Shown: positions 34,924 through 48,214, numbered from the stretch's first letter. The stretch is 64,000 bases of DNA from Petrolisthes cinctipes (GCA_033782935.1 JAWQEG010000710.1:3038001-3102000), one strand, 5' to 3'. Numbers and translations: made by a program. Notes: generated by a model not told the origin, from the sequence alone.

Positions 34924-37781
34924 CGATTTTTAGCAAGTTTTTAGCCTAAATTTTGAAAATATTCTAGCACTGCGTAGGCATGTACACATTGCTTCTGGGA
35001 CCCCAAAATATTGAATTTTCGGGTGTTTTGAGCCTGAATTTGAGATATAAACGGGTACAGAAGATACATGCACATATTGACTTTGGGCATCTAAAAAATC
35101 GATTTTCATCATGTTTTTGGCCTGTATTTTGAAAATACTCTAACACGGAGTAGGCATGTATAGATCGCTTCTGGGACCCCAAAATATCGAATTTTCGGGT
35201 GTTTTGAGCCTGAATTTGAGATATAAACGGGTACTGAAGATGCATGCACATATCGACTTTTTGGCACCTAAAACATCGATTTTGAGCATGTTTTGGGCCT
35301 GTATTTTGAAAATACTCTAACACGGAGTAGGCATGTATAGATCGCTTCTGGGAACCCAAAATATGGAATTTTCGGGTGTTTTGGGCCTTAATTTGAAATA
35401 TCGACTTTTTGGCACCTAAAAGATCGGTTTTTAGCATGTTTTTAGCCTATATTTTGAAAACATTCTAGCACTGAGTAGGCATGTACAGATCGCTTCTGGG
35501 ACCCCAAAATATCGAGTTTTCGAGTGTTTCGGGCTAGAATTTGAGATATAAACGGGAACAGAAGATGCATGCACATATCAACTTTTGGGCACTTAAAAGA
35601 TCGTTTTTCAGTATGTTTTTGGCCTGTATTTTGAAAATACTCTAACACGGAGAAGGCATGTACAGATCCCTTCTGGGACACTAAAATATTGAATTTTCGA
35701 GTGTTTTGAGCCTGAATTTGAGATATAAACGGGTACAGAAGATACATGCACATATTGACTTTGGGCATCTAAAAAATCGATTTTCAGCATGTTTTTGGCC
35801 TGTATTTTAAAAATACTCTAACACGGAGTAGGCATGTACAGATCGCTTCTGGGACCCCAAAATATAGAATTTTCGGGTGTTTAGGGCCACAATTTGAGAT
35901 ATAAACGGGTACTGAAGATGCATGCACATATCGACTTTTGGGCACCTAAAACATCGATTTTGAGCATGTTTTGGGCTTGTATTTTGAAAATACTCTAACA
36001 CGAAGTAGGCATGTACAGATCGCTTTTGGGACCCCAAAATATTGAATTTTCGGGTGTTTTGGGCCTGAATTTGAGATATCGCCTTTACGCACCAAAAATA
36101 TCGAATTTTAGCATGTTTTGAGCCTATATTTTGTAAAATATTTTAGCACTGAGTAGGCATGTACAGATCGCTTCTGGGACCCCAAAATATCGAATTTTCG
36201 GGTGTTTTGAGCCTGAATTTAAGATATAAACGAGTACAGAAGATGCATGCACATATCGACTTTTGGGCACCTAAAATATCGATTTTTAGCATGTTTTGAG
36301 CCTATATTTTGAAAACATTCTAGCACTGAGTAGGCATGAACAGATCGCTTCTGGGACCCCAAAATATCGAATTTTCGGGTGTTATGAGCCTGAATTTGAG
36401 ATATAAACGAGTATAGAAGATGCATACACATATTGACTTTTGGCACCAAAAATATCAATTTTTAGCATGTTTTTAGCCTATATTTTGAAAATATTCTAGC
36501 ACTGAGTAGGCATGTACAGATTGCTTCTGGGACCCCAAAATATTGAATTTTCGGGTGTTTTGAGCCTGAATTTGAGATATAAACGGGTACAGAAGATACA
36601 TGCACATATTGACTTTGGGCACCTAAAAGATCGATTTTGAGCATGTTTTGGGCCTGTATTTTGAAAATACTCTAACAGGAAGTAGGCATGTACAGATCGC
36701 TTCTGGGGCCCCAAAATATCGAATTTTCAGGTGTTTTCGGCCTGAATTTGAGATATCGCCTTTACGCACCTAAAATATCGATTTTTAGCATGTTTTGAGC
36801 CTATATTTTGAAAATGTTTTAGCACTGAGTAGGCATGTACAGATCGCTTCTGGGACCCCAAAATATCGAATTTTCGGGTCTTTTGAGCCTGAATTTGAGA
36901 TATAAACGAGTACAGAAGATGCATGCACATATCGACTTTTGGGCACCTAAAATATCGATTTCGAGCATATTTTGAGCGTATATTTTGAAAACATTCTAAC
37001 ACGGAGTAGGCATGTACAGATCGCTTCTGGGACCCCAAAATATCGAATTTTCGGGTGTTTAGGGCCACAATTTGAGATATAAACGGGTACTGAAGATGCA
37101 TGCACATATCGACTTTTGGGCACCTAAAACATCGATTTTGAGCATGTTTTGGGCTTGTATTTTGAAAACACTCTAAAACAAAGTAGGCATGTACAGATCG
37201 CTTCTGGGACCCAAAAATATCGAATTTTCGGGTGTTTTGGGCCTGAATTTGAGATATCGCCTTTACGCACCAAAAATATCGAATTTTAGCATGTTTTGAG
37301 CCTATATTTTGTAAAATATTTTAGCACTGAGTAGGCATGTACAGATCGCTTCTGGGACCCCAAAATATCGAATTTTCGGGTGTTTTGAGCCTGAATTTGA
37401 GATATAAACGAGTATAGAAGAGGCATACACATATGGACTTTGGGCATCTAAAATATCGATTTTCAGCATGTTTTAGGCCTGTATTTTGAAAATACTCTAA
37501 CACGGAGTAGGCATGTACAGATCGCTTCTGGGACCCCAAAATATCGAATTTTCGGGTGTTTTGAGCCTGAATTTGAGATATAAACGGGTACTGAAGATGC
37601 ATGCACATATCGAATTTTGGGCACCTAAAACATCGATTTTGAGCATGTTTTGGGCCTGTATTTTGAAAATACTCTAACACGAAGTAGGCATGAACAGATC
37701 CCTTCTGGGACCCCTAAATATCGAATTTTCGGGTGTTTTGGGACTGAATTTGAGATATCGACTTTTTGGCACCTAAAATAT
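34098..37781 (+). repeat. 22-mer higher-order repeat (3,684 bp), copy 1
   Basis: Starts were read at 34098, 34275, 34423, 34599, 34776, 34924, 35100, 35277, 35425, 35602, 35778, 35955, 36102, 36280, 36456, 36632, 36779, 36956, 37133, 37280, 37457 and 37634: 15 long and 7 short (four S1, three S2). Its first five monomers are an 826-bp 5-mer, so this HOR grew from, or recombined with, the neighbouring one. Private features include TAGCAAGTTTTTAGCC, the GTAAAATATTTTAGC variant near 36,133 and GGTGTTATGAGCC near 36,379. Confidence 0.9.
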
Positions 37782-40700
37782 CGATTTTTAGCATGTTTTT
37801 AGCCTATATTTTGAAAATATTCTAGCACTGAGTAGGCATGTACAGATTGCTTCTTGGACCCTAAAATATTGAATTTTCGGGTGTTTAGGGCCAGAATTTG
37901 AGATATAAACGGGTACAGAAGATGCATGCACATATCGACTTTTGGGCACCTAAAAGATCGATTTTCAGTATGTTTTTGGCATGTATTTTGAAAATACTCT
38001 AACACGGAGTAGGCATGTACAGATCGCTTTTGGGACCCCTAAATATCGAATTTTCGGGTGTTTTGGGACTGAATTTGAAATATCGACTTTTTGGCACCTA
38101 AAAGATCTGTTTTTAGCATGTTTTTAGCCTATATTTTGAAAACATTCTAGCACTGAGTAGGCATGTACAGATCGCTTCTGGGACCCCAAAATATCGAATT
38201 ATCGGGTGTTTTGAGCCTGAATTTGAGATATAAACGAGTATAGAAGATGCATACACATATTGACTTTGGGCACCAAATATATCGATTTTCAGCATGTTTT
38301 AAGCCTGAATTTTGAAAATACTCTAAGACGTAGTAGGCATGTACAGATCGCTTCTGGGATCCCAAAATATCGAGTTTTCGGGTGTTTCGGGCCAGAATTT
38401 GAGATATAAACGGGTACAGAAGATGCATGCACATATCGACTTTTGGGCACCTAAAAGATCGATTTTCAGTATGTTTTTGGCCTGTATTTTGAAAATACTC
38501 TAACACGGAGTAGGCATGTACAGATCCCATCTGGGACACCTAAATATCGAATTTTCGGGTGTTTTGGGACTGAATTTGAGATATCGACTTTTTGGCACCT
38601 AAAATATCGATTTTTAGCAAGTTTTTAGCCTAAATTTTGAAAATATTCTAGCACTGCGTAGGCATGTACACATTGCTTCTGGGACCCCAAAATATTGAAT
38701 TTTCGGGTGTTTTGAGCCTGAATTTGAGATATAAACGGGTACAGAAGATACATGCACATATTGACTTTGGGCATCTAAAAAATCGATTTTCAGCATGTTT
38801 TTGGCCTGTATTTTGAAAATACTCTAACACGGAGTAGGCATGTATAGATCGCTTCTGGGACCCCAAAATATCGAATTTTCGGGTGTTTTGAGCCTGAATT
38901 TGAGATATAAACGGGTACTGAAGATGCATGCACATATCGACTTTTTGGCACCTAAAACATCGATTTTGAGCATGTTTTGGGCCTGTATTTTGAAAATACT
39001 CTAACACGGAGTAGGCATGTATAGATCGCTTCTGGGACCCCAAAATATCGAATTTTCGGGTGTTTTGGGCCTTAATTTGAAATATCGACTTTTTGGCACC
39101 TAAAAGATCGGTTTTTAGCATGTTTTTAGCCTATATTTTGAAAACATTCTAGCACTGAGTAGGCATGTACAGATCGCTTCTGGGACCCCAAAATATCGAG
39201 TTTTCGAGTGTTTCGGGCTAGAATTTGAGATATAAACGGGAACAGAAGATGCATGCACATATCAACTTTTGGGCACTTAAAAGATCGTTTTTCAGTATGT
39301 TTTTGGCCTGTATTTTGAAAATACTCTAACACGGAGAAGGCATGTACAGATCCCTTCTGGGACACCAAAATATTGAATTTTCGAGTGTTTTGAGCCTGAA
39401 TTTGAGATATAAACGGGTACAGAAGATACATGCACATATTGACTTTGGGCATCTAAAAAATCGATTTTCAGCATGTTTTTGGCCTGTATTTTAAAAATAC
39501 TCTAACACGGAGTAGGCATGTACAGATCGCTTCTGGGACCCCAAAATATAGAATTTTCGGGTGTTTAGGGCCACAATTTGAGATATAAACGGGTACTGAA
39601 GATGCATGCACATATCGACTTTTGGGCACCTAAACATCGATTTTGAGCATGTTTTGGGCTTGTATTTTGAAAATACTCTAACACGAAGTAGGCATGTACA
39701 GATCGCTTTTGGGACCCCAAAATATCGAATTTTCGGGTGTTTTGGGCCTGAATTTGAGATATCGCCTTTACGCACCAAAAATATCGAATTTTAGCATGTT
39801 TTGAGCCTATATTTTGTAAAATATTTTAGCACTGAGTAGGCATGTACAGATCGCTTCTGGGACCCCAAAATATCGAATTTTCGGGTGTTTTGAGCCTGAA
39901 TTTAAGATATAAACGAGTACAGAAGATGCATGCACATATCGACTTTTGGGCACCTAAAATATCGATTTTTAGCATGTTTTGAGCCTATATTTTGAAAACA
40001 TTCTAGCACTGAGTAGGCATGAACAGATCGCTTCTGGGACCCCAAAATATCGAATTTTCGGGTGTTATGAGCCTGAATTTGAGATATAAACGAGTATAGA
40101 AGATGCATACACATATTGACTTTTGGCACCAAAAATATCAATTTTTAGCATGTTTTTAGCCTATATTTTGAAAATATTCTAGCACTGAGTAGGCATGTAC
40201 AGATTGCTTCTGGGACCCCAAAATATTGAATTTTCGGGTGTTTTGAGCCTGAATTTGAGATATAAACGGGTACAGAAGATACATGCACATATTGACTTTG
40301 GGCACCTAAAAGATCGATTTTGAGCATGTTTTGGGCCTGTATTTTGAAAATACTCTAACAGGAAGTAGGCATGTACAGATCGCTTCTGGGGCCCCAAAAT
40401 ATCGAATTTTCAGGTGTTTTCGGCCTGAATTTGAGATATCATCTTTACGCACATAAAATATCGATTTTTAGCATGTTTTGAGCCTATATTTTGAAAATAT
40501 TTTAGCACTGAGTAGGCATGTACAGATCGCTTCTGGGACCCCAAAATATCGAATTTTCGGGTGTTTTGAGCCTGAATTTGAGATATAAACGAGTACAGAA
40601 GATGCATGCACATATCGACTTTTGGGCACCTAAAATATCGATTTCGAGCATATTTTGAGCGTATATTTTGAAAACATTCTAACACGGAGTAGGCATGTAC

Positions 40701-41157
40701 AGATCGCTTCTGGGACCCCAAAATATCGAATTTTCGGGTGTTTAGGGCCACAATTTGAGATATAAACGGGTACTGAAGATGCATGCACATATCGACTTTT
40801 GGGCACCTAAAACATCGATTTTGAGCATGTTTTGGGCTTGTATTTTGAAAACACTCTAAAACAAAGTAGGCATGTACAGATCGCTTCTGGGACCCAAAAA
40901 TATCGAATTTTCGGGTGTTTTGGTCCTGAATTTGAGATATCGCCTTTACGCACCAAAAATATCGAATTTTAGCATGTTTTGAGCCTATATTTTGTAAAAT
41001 ATTTTAGCACTGAGTAGGCATGTACAGATCGCTTCTGGGACCCCAAAATATCGAATTTTCGGGTGTTTTGAGCCTGAATTTGAGATATAAACGAGTATAG
41101 AAGAGGCATACACATATGGACTTTGGGCATCTAAAATATCGATTTTCAGCATGTTTT
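37782..41157 (+). repeat. 22-mer higher-order repeat, copy 2 (incomplete)
   Basis: The offset from copy 1 is 3,684 bp, changing to 3,683 bp after about 39,630 because CCTAAACATCG has lost one A relative to CCTAAAACATCG. Similarity stops near 41,157, where copy 1 reads TTTTAGGCCTGTATTTTG and this copy reads TTTTAAGCCTATATTTTG. About 3,376 of 3,684 bp are present. Confidence 0.88.
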
Positions 41158-41640
41158 AAGCCTATATTTTGAAAATATTTTAGCACTGAGTAGGCATGTA
41201 CAGATCGCTTCTGGGACCCCAAAATATCGAATTTTCGGGTGTTTTGAGGTTGAATTTGAGATATAAACGAGTATAGAAGATGCATACACATATTGACTTT
41301 GGGCACCAAAAATATCAATTTTCAGCATGTTTTGGGCCTGAATTTTGAAAATACTCTAACAAGGAGTAGGCATGTACAGATCGCTTCTGGGACCCCAAAA
41401 TATCGAATTTTCGGGTGTTTAGGGCCAGAATTTGAGATATAACCGTGTACAGAAGATGCATGCACATATCGACTTTTGGGCACCTAAAAGATCGATTTTC
41501 CGTATGTTTTTGGCTTGCACTTTGAAAATACTCTAACACGGAGTAGGCATGTACAGATCCCTTCTGGGACCCCTAAATATCGAATTTTCGGGTGTTTTGG
41601 GACTGAATTTGAGATATCGACTTTTTGGCACCTAAAATAT
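41158..41640 (+). repeat. Linking monomer stretch
   Basis: Three satellite monomers lie between the 22-mer and the 501-bp trimers. Near 41,446 the usual ATAAACGGGTACAG reads ATAACCGTGTACAG. I see nothing else here. Confidence 0.75.
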
Positions 41641-42141
41641 CGATTTTTAGCATGTTTTTAGCCAATATTTTGAAAAAATTCTAGCACTGAGTAGGCATGT
41701 ACAGATTGCTTTTTGGACCTCAAAATATTGAATTTTTGGGTGTTTAGGGCCAGAATTTGAGATATAAACGGGTACAGAAGATGCATGCACATATCGACTT
41801 TTGGGCACCTAAAAGATCGATTTTCAGTATGTTTTTGGCGTGTATTTGGAAAATACTCTAACACGGAGTAGGCATGTACAGATCGATTCTGGGACCCCAA
41901 AATATCGAATTTTCGGGTGTTTTGAGCCTGAATTTGAGATATAAACGGGTACTGAAGATGCATGCACATATCGACTTTTGGGCACCTAAAACATCGATTT
42001 TGAGCATGTTTTGGGCCTGTATTTTGTAAATACTCTAACACGGAGTAGGCATGGACAGATCGCTTCTGGGACCCCAAAATATCGAATTTTGGGGTGTTTT
42101 GGGCCTGAATTTGAGATATCGCCTTTACGCACCTAAAATAT
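41641..42141 (+). repeat. 3-mer higher-order repeat (501 bp), unit 1
   Basis: L(177) L(177) S2(147) with starts at 41641, 41818 and 41995. Its first monomer is of the TTTTTAGCCAATATTTTG type and is more diverged than those in the next two units. All three lengths are multiples of 3, so one minus-strand frame stays open through the trimer. Confidence 0.82.
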
Positions 42142-42642
42142 CGATTTTTAGCATGTTTTGAGCCTATATTTTGAAAATATTTTAGCACTGAGTAGGCATG
42201 TACAGATCGCTTCTGGGACCCCAAAATATCGAATTTTCGGGTGTTTTGAGCCTGAATTTGAGATATAAACGAGTACAGAAGATGCATGCACATATCGACT
42301 TTTGGGCACCTAAAATATCGATTTCGAGCATGTTTTGAGCCTATATTTTGAAAACATTCTAACACGGAGTAGGCATGTACAGATCGCTTCTGGGACCCCA
42401 AAATATCGAATTTTCGGGTGTTTAGGGCCACAATTTGAGATATAAACGGGTACTGAAGATGCATGCACATATCGACTTTTGGGCACCTAAAACATCGATT
42501 TTGAGCATGTTTTGGGCCTGTATTTTGAAAATACTCTAACAGGAAGTAGGCATGTACAGATCGCTTCTGGGACCCCAAAATATCGAATTTTCAGGTGTTT
42601 TCGGCCTGAATATGAGATATCGCCTTTACGCACCTAAAATAT
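42142..42642 (+). repeat. 3-mer higher-order repeat (501 bp), unit 2
   Basis: Starts are at 42142, 42319 and 42496. It shares ATTTTAGCACTGAG, ATCGATTTCGAGCATG and AGGGCCACAATTTGAG with unit 3. The same trimer occurs in the 22-mer near 36,779-37,279. Confidence 0.86.
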
Positions 42643-43143
42643 CGAATTTTAGCATGTTTTGAGCCTATATTTTGAAAATATTTTAGCACTGAGTAGGCAT
42701 GTACAGATCGCTTCTGGGACCCCAAAATATCGAATTTTCGGGTGTTTTGAGCCTGAATTTGAGATATAAACGAGTACAGAAGATGCATGCACATATCGAC
42801 TTTTGGGCACCTAAAATATCGATTTCGAGCATGTTTTGAGTCTATATTTTGAAAACATTCTAACACGGAGTAGGCATGTACAGATCGCTTCTGGGACCCC
42901 AAAATATCGAATTTTCGGGAGTTTACGGCCACAATTTGAGATATAAACGGGTACTGAAGATGCATGCACATATCGACTTTTGGGCACCTAAAACATCGAT
43001 TTTGAGCATGTTTTGGGCTTGTATTCTGAAAACACTCTAACACGAAGTAGGCATGTACAGATCGCTTCTGGGACCCCAAAATATCGAATTTTCGGGTATT
43101 TTGGGCCTGAATTTGAGATATTGCCTTTATGCACCAAAAATAT
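42643..43143 (+). repeat. 3-mer higher-order repeat (501 bp), unit 3
   Basis: Starts are at 42643, 42820 and 42997. Its first base block is TATCGAATTTTAGCATG rather than ATCGATTTTTAGC, and its S2 ends ATTGCCTTTATGCACC. Other differences from unit 2 are scattered single bases. Confidence 0.85.
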
Positions 43144-44370
43144 CGAATTTTAGCATGTTTTGAGCCTTTTTTTTGTAAAATATTTTAGCACTGAGTAGGC
43201 ATGTACAGATCGCTTCTGGGACCCCAAAATATCGAATTTTCGGGTGTTTTGAGCCTGAATTTGAGATATAAACGAGTATAGAAGATGCATACACATATTG
43301 ACTTTGGGCACCAAAAATATCAATTTTTAGCATGTTTTTAGCCTATATTTTGAAAATATTCTAGCACTGAATAGGCATGTCCAGATTGCTTCTAAGACCC
43401 CAAAATATTGAATTTTCGGGTGTTTTGAGCCTGAATTTGAGATATAAACGGGTACAGAAGATACATGCACATATTGACTTTGGGCATCTAAAATATCGAT
43501 TTTCAGCATGTTTTGGCCCTGTATTTTGAAAATACTCTAACACGGAGTAGGCATGTACAGATCGCTTCTGGGACCCCAAAATATCGAATTTTCGGGTGTT
43601 TTGAGCCCGAATTTGAGATATAAACGGGTACTGAAGATGCATGCACATATCGACTTTTGGGCACCTAATACATCGATTTTGAGCATGTTTTGGGCCTGTA
43701 TTTTGAAAATACTCTAACACGAAGTAGGCATGAACAGATCGCTTCTGGGACCCCAAAATATCGAATTTTCGGGTGTTTTGGGCCTGAATTTGAGATATCG
43801 CCTTTACGCACCTAAAATATCGATTTTTAGCATGTTTTAAGCCTATATTTTGAAAATATTTTAGCACTGAGTAGGCATGTACAGATTGCTTTTGGGACCT
43901 CAAAATATTGAATTTTCGGGTGTTTTGAGCCTGAATTTGAGATATAAACGGGTACTGAAGATGCATGCACATATCGACTTTTGGGCACCTAAAACATCGA
44001 TTTTGAGCATGTTTTGGGCCTGTATTTTGTAAATACTCTAACAAGGAGTAGGCATGGACAGATCGCTTCTGGGACCCCAAAATATCGAATTTTTGGGTGT
44101 TTTGGGCCTGAATTTGAGATATCGCCTTTACGCACCTAAAATATCGATTTTTAGCATGTTTTTTGCCCATATTTGAAAATAATCTAGCACTGAGTAGGCA
44201 TGTACAGATCGCTTCTGGGACCTCTAAATATCGCATTTTCGGGTGTTTTGAGCTTGAATTTGAGATATAAACGAGTACAGAAGATGCATGCACATATCGA
44301 CTTTTGGGCACCTAAAATATCGATTTTGAGCATGTTTTGAGCCTAAATTTTGAAAACATTCTAACACTGA
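43144..44370 (+). repeat. Monomer array after the 501-bp trimers
   Basis: Monomer starts were read at 43144, 43321, 43497, 43674, 43821, 43998, 44145 and 44321. Most are 177 or 147 bp. The A half at 44,145 reads TTTTTTGCCCATATTTGAAAATAATC and has lost one base in the dyad. No non-satellite sequence is present. Confidence 0.82.
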
Positions 44371-45180
44371 GTAGGCATGTACAGATCGCTTCTGGGACCC
44401 CAAAATCTCGAATTATTGGGTGTTTTGAGCCTGAATTTGAGATATAAACGGGTACAGAAGATGCATGCACATATCGACATTTGGGCACCTAAAAGATCGA
44501 TTTTCAGTATGTTTTTGGCCTGTATTTTAAAAATACTCTAACACGGAGTAGGCATGTACAGATCGCTTCTGGGACCCCTAAATATCGAATTTTCGGGTGT
44601 TTTGGGAATGAATTTGAGATATCGACTTTTTGGGACATAAAAGATCGATTTTTAGCATGTTTTTAGCCATTATTTTGAAAATATTCTAGCACTGAGTAGG
44701 CATGTACAGATTGCTTCTGGGACCCCAAAATATTGAGATTTCGGGTGTTTTGAGCCTGAATTTGAGATATAAACGGGTACAGAGGATACATGCACATATT
44801 GACTTTGGGCATCTAAAATATCGATTTTCAGCATGTTTTGGACCTGTATATTGAAAATACTCTAACACGGAGTAGGCATGTACAGATCGCTTCTGTGACC
44901 CCAAAATATCGGATTTTCGGGTGTTTTGAGCCTGAATTTGAGATATAAACGGGTACTGAAGATGCATGCACATATCGACTTTTGGGCACCTAAAACATCG
45001 ATTTTGAGCATGTTTTCGGCCTGTATTTTGTAAATACTTTAACACGGAGTAGGCATGTACAGATCGCTTCTGGGACCCCAAAATATCGAATTTTCGGGTG
45101 TTTAGGGCAAGAATTTGAGATATAAAAGGGTACTGAAGATGCATGCATATCGACTTCTGGGCACCTAAAACATCGATTTT
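44371..45180 (+). repeat. Duplication block D, copy 1
   Basis: This matches 45,906-46,715 at an offset of 1,535 bp. Shared markers are CCCCAAAATCTCGAATTA (44,401 and 45,936), ATCGACATTTGGGCACC, TATTGAGATTTCGGG (44,731 and 46,266), TTCTGTGACCCC and ATCGACTTCTGGGCACC. Near 45,146 this copy has lost CA from GCATGCACATATCG. Confidence 0.8.
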
Positions 45181-45880
45181 GAGCATGTTTTCGGCCTGTA
45201 TTTTGTAAATACTCTAACACGGAGTAGGCATGTACAGATCGCTTCTGGGACCTCAAAATATCGAATTTTCGGGTGTTTTGAGCCTGAATTTGAGATATAT
45301 ACGAGAATAGAAGATGCATACACATATTGACTTTGAGCACCAAAAATATCGATTTTTAGCATGTTTTGGGCCTGAATTTTGAAAATACTCTAACACGGAG
45401 TAGGCATGTACAGGTTGCTTCTGGGACCCCAAAATATCGAATTTTCGGGTGTTTAGGGCCAGAATTTGAGATATAAACGGGTACAGAAGATGCATGCACA
45501 TATCGACTTTTGGGCACCTAAAAGATCGATTTTCAGTATGTTTTTGGTCTGTATTTTGAAAATACTCTAACACGGAGTAGGCATGTACAGATCGCTTCTG
45601 GGACCCCTAAATATCGAATTTTCGGGTGTTTTGGGCCTTAATTTGAGATATCGACTTTTTGGCACCTAAAATATCGATTTTTAGCATATTTTGAGCCTAT
45701 ATTTTGAAAATATTCTAGCACTGAGTAGGCATGTACAGATCGCTTCTGGGACCCCAAAATATCGAATTTTCTTGTGTTTTGAGCCTGAATTTGAGATATA
45801 AACGAGTACAGAAGATGCATGCACATATCGACTTTTAGGCACCTAAAATATTGATTTTGAGCATGTTTTGAGCCTATATT

Positions 45881-45895
45881 TAAAAGAAAAACATT
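45881..45895 (+). repeat. Disrupted dyad with a small A-rich insertion
   Basis: The normal TATTTTGAAAACATTC is replaced by TATTTAAAAGAAAAACATTC. I saw this form nowhere else in the window. It is probably a private slippage or insertion event in one monomer, or a sequencing error. Confidence 0.6.
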
Positions 45896-45905
45896 CTAGC
45901 ACTGA

Positions 45906-46715
45906 GTAGGCATGTACAGATCGCTTCTGGGACCCCAAAATCTCGAATTATCGGGTGTTTTGAGCCTGAATTTGAGATATAAACGGGTACAGAAGATGCA
46001 TGCACATATCGACATTTGGGCACCTAAAAGATCGATTTTCAGTATGTTTTTGGCCTGTATTTTGAAAATACTCTAACACGGAGTAGGCATGTACAGATCG
46101 TTTCTGGGACCCCTAAATATCGAATTTTCGGGTGTTTTGGGCCTTAATTTGAGATATCAATTTATTGGCACCTAAAAGATCGATTTTTAGCATGTTTTTA
46201 GCCTATATTTTGAAAATACTCTAGCACTGAGTAGGCATGTACAGATTGCTTCTGGGACCGCAAAATATTGAGATTTCGGGTGTTTTGAGCCTGAATTTGA
46301 GATATAAACGGGTACAGAAGATACATGCACATATTGACTTTGGGCATCTAAAATATCGATTTTCAACATGTTTTTGGCCTGTATTTTGAAAATACTCTAA
46401 CACGGATTAGGCATGTACAGATCGCTTCTGTGACCCCAAAATATTGGATTTTCGGGTGTTTTGAGCCTGAATTTGAGATATAAACGGGTACTGAAGATGC
46501 ATGCACATATCGACTTTTGGGCACCTAAAACATCGATTTTGAGCATGTTTTCGGCCTGTATTTTGTAAATACTCTAACACGGAGTAGGTATGTACAGATC
46601 GCTTCTGGGACCTCAAAATATCGAATTTTCGGGTGTTTAGGGCCAGAATTTGAGATATAAAAGAGTACTGAAGATGCATGCACATATCGACTTCTGGGCA
46701 CCTAAAACATCGATT
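45906..46715 (+). repeat. Duplication block D, copy 2
   Basis: This is the partner of 44,371-45,180. After about 46,715 it continues with an extra short monomer before reaching the ATATATACGAGAATAGAAG variant (46,977), which copy 1 reaches sooner (45,294), so the offset grows to about 1,690 bp. Confidence 0.8.
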
Positions 46716-48214
46716 TTTAGCATGTTTTGGGCCTGTATTTTGTAAATACTCTAACACGGAGTAGGCATGTACAGATCGCTTCTGGGACCCCATAATATCG
46801 AATATATGGGTGTTTTGGGCCTGAATTTGTGATATCGCCTTTACGCACCTAAAATATCGATTTTTAGCATGTTTTGAGCCTATATTTATAAAATATTCTA
46901 GCACTGTGTAAGCATGTACAGATCGCTTCTGGGACCTCAAAATATCGAATTTTCTGGTGTTTTGAGCCTGAATTTGAGATATATACGAGAATAGAAGATG
47001 CATACACATATTGACTTTGAGCACCAGAAATATCGATTTTCAGCATGTTTTGGGCCTGAATTTTGAAAATACTCTAACACGGAGTAGGCAAGTACAGATC
47101 GCTTCTGGGACCCCAAAATATCGAATTTTCGGGTGTTTAGGGCCAGAATTTGAGATATAACGGATACAGAAGATGCATGCACATATCGACTTTTGGGCAC
47201 CTAAAAGATCGATTTTCAGTATGTTTTTGGACTGTATTTTGAAAATACTCTAACACGGAGTAGGCATGTACAGATCGCTTCTGGGACCCCTAAATATCGA
47301 ATTTTCGGGTGTTTTGGGAATGAATTTGAGATATCGACTTTTTGGCACCTAAAAGATCGATTTTTAGCATGTTTTTAGCCTATATTTTGAAAATATTCTA
47401 GCACTGAGTAAGCATGTACAGATTGCTTCTGGGACCCCAAAATATTGAGTTTTCGGGTGTTTTGAGCCTGAATTTGAGATATAAACGGGTACAGAAGATT
47501 CATGCACATATCGACTTTTGGGCACCTAAAATATCGATTTTCAGTATGTTTTTGGCCTGTATTTTAAAAATACTCTAACACGGAGTAGGCATGTACAGAT
47601 CGCTTCTGGGACCCCTAAATATCGAAGTTTCGGGTGTTTTTAGCTTGAATTTGAGATATAAACGAGTACAGAAGATGCATGCACATATCGACTTTTGGGC
47701 ACCTAAAATATCAATTTTGAGCATGTTTTAAGCCTATATTTTGAAACCATTCTAACACGGAGTAGGCATGTACAGATCGCTTCTGGGACCCCAAAATATC
47801 GAATTTTCGGGTGTTTTGAGCCTGAATTTGAGATATAAACGGGTACTGAAGATGCATTCACATATCGACTTTTGGGCACCTAAAACATCGATTTTGAGCA
47901 TGTTTTGGGCCTGTATTTTGTAAATACTCTAACACGGAGTAGGCATGTACAGATCGCTTTTGGGACCCCAAAATATCGAATTTTCGGGTGTTTAGGGCCA
48001 GAATTTGAGATATAAACGGGTACAGAAGATGCATGCACATATCGACTTTTGGGCACCAAAAAAGATCGATTTTCAGTATGTTTTTGGCCTGTATTTTGAA
48101 AATACTCTAATACGGAGTAGGCATGTACAGATCGCTTCTGGGACCCCTAAATATTGAATTTTCGGGTGTTTTGGGACTGAATTTGAGATATCGACTTTTT
48201 GGCACCTAAATGAT
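46716..48214 (+). repeat. Monomer array preceding the 30-mer HOR
   Basis: This is satellite only. The last part, 47,890-48,214, already lies in the 4,950-bp register (its counterpart is 52,840-53,164). The first 80 or so bases of that part are identical to 52,840 onward. Near 48,058 the monomer end reads CACCAAAAAAGATCG, with extra A bases. Confidence 0.8.

Noticed and set aside
41658..42578. 306-codon open reading frame on the minus strand
   Set aside because: Same explanation: it runs through two 501-bp trimers. Minus-strand frames other than this one are also open over long parts of the unit, which argues against selection on one protein.
43361..44311. 316-codon open reading frame on the minus strand, the longest in the window
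   Set aside because: It is a direct translation of satellite monomers of mainly 177 and 147 bp, lengths that keep frame. The residues repeat with a 59-residue period, start and stop are monomer features, there is no recognisable domain, and the frame breaks wherever a 176- or 148-bp monomer occurs.
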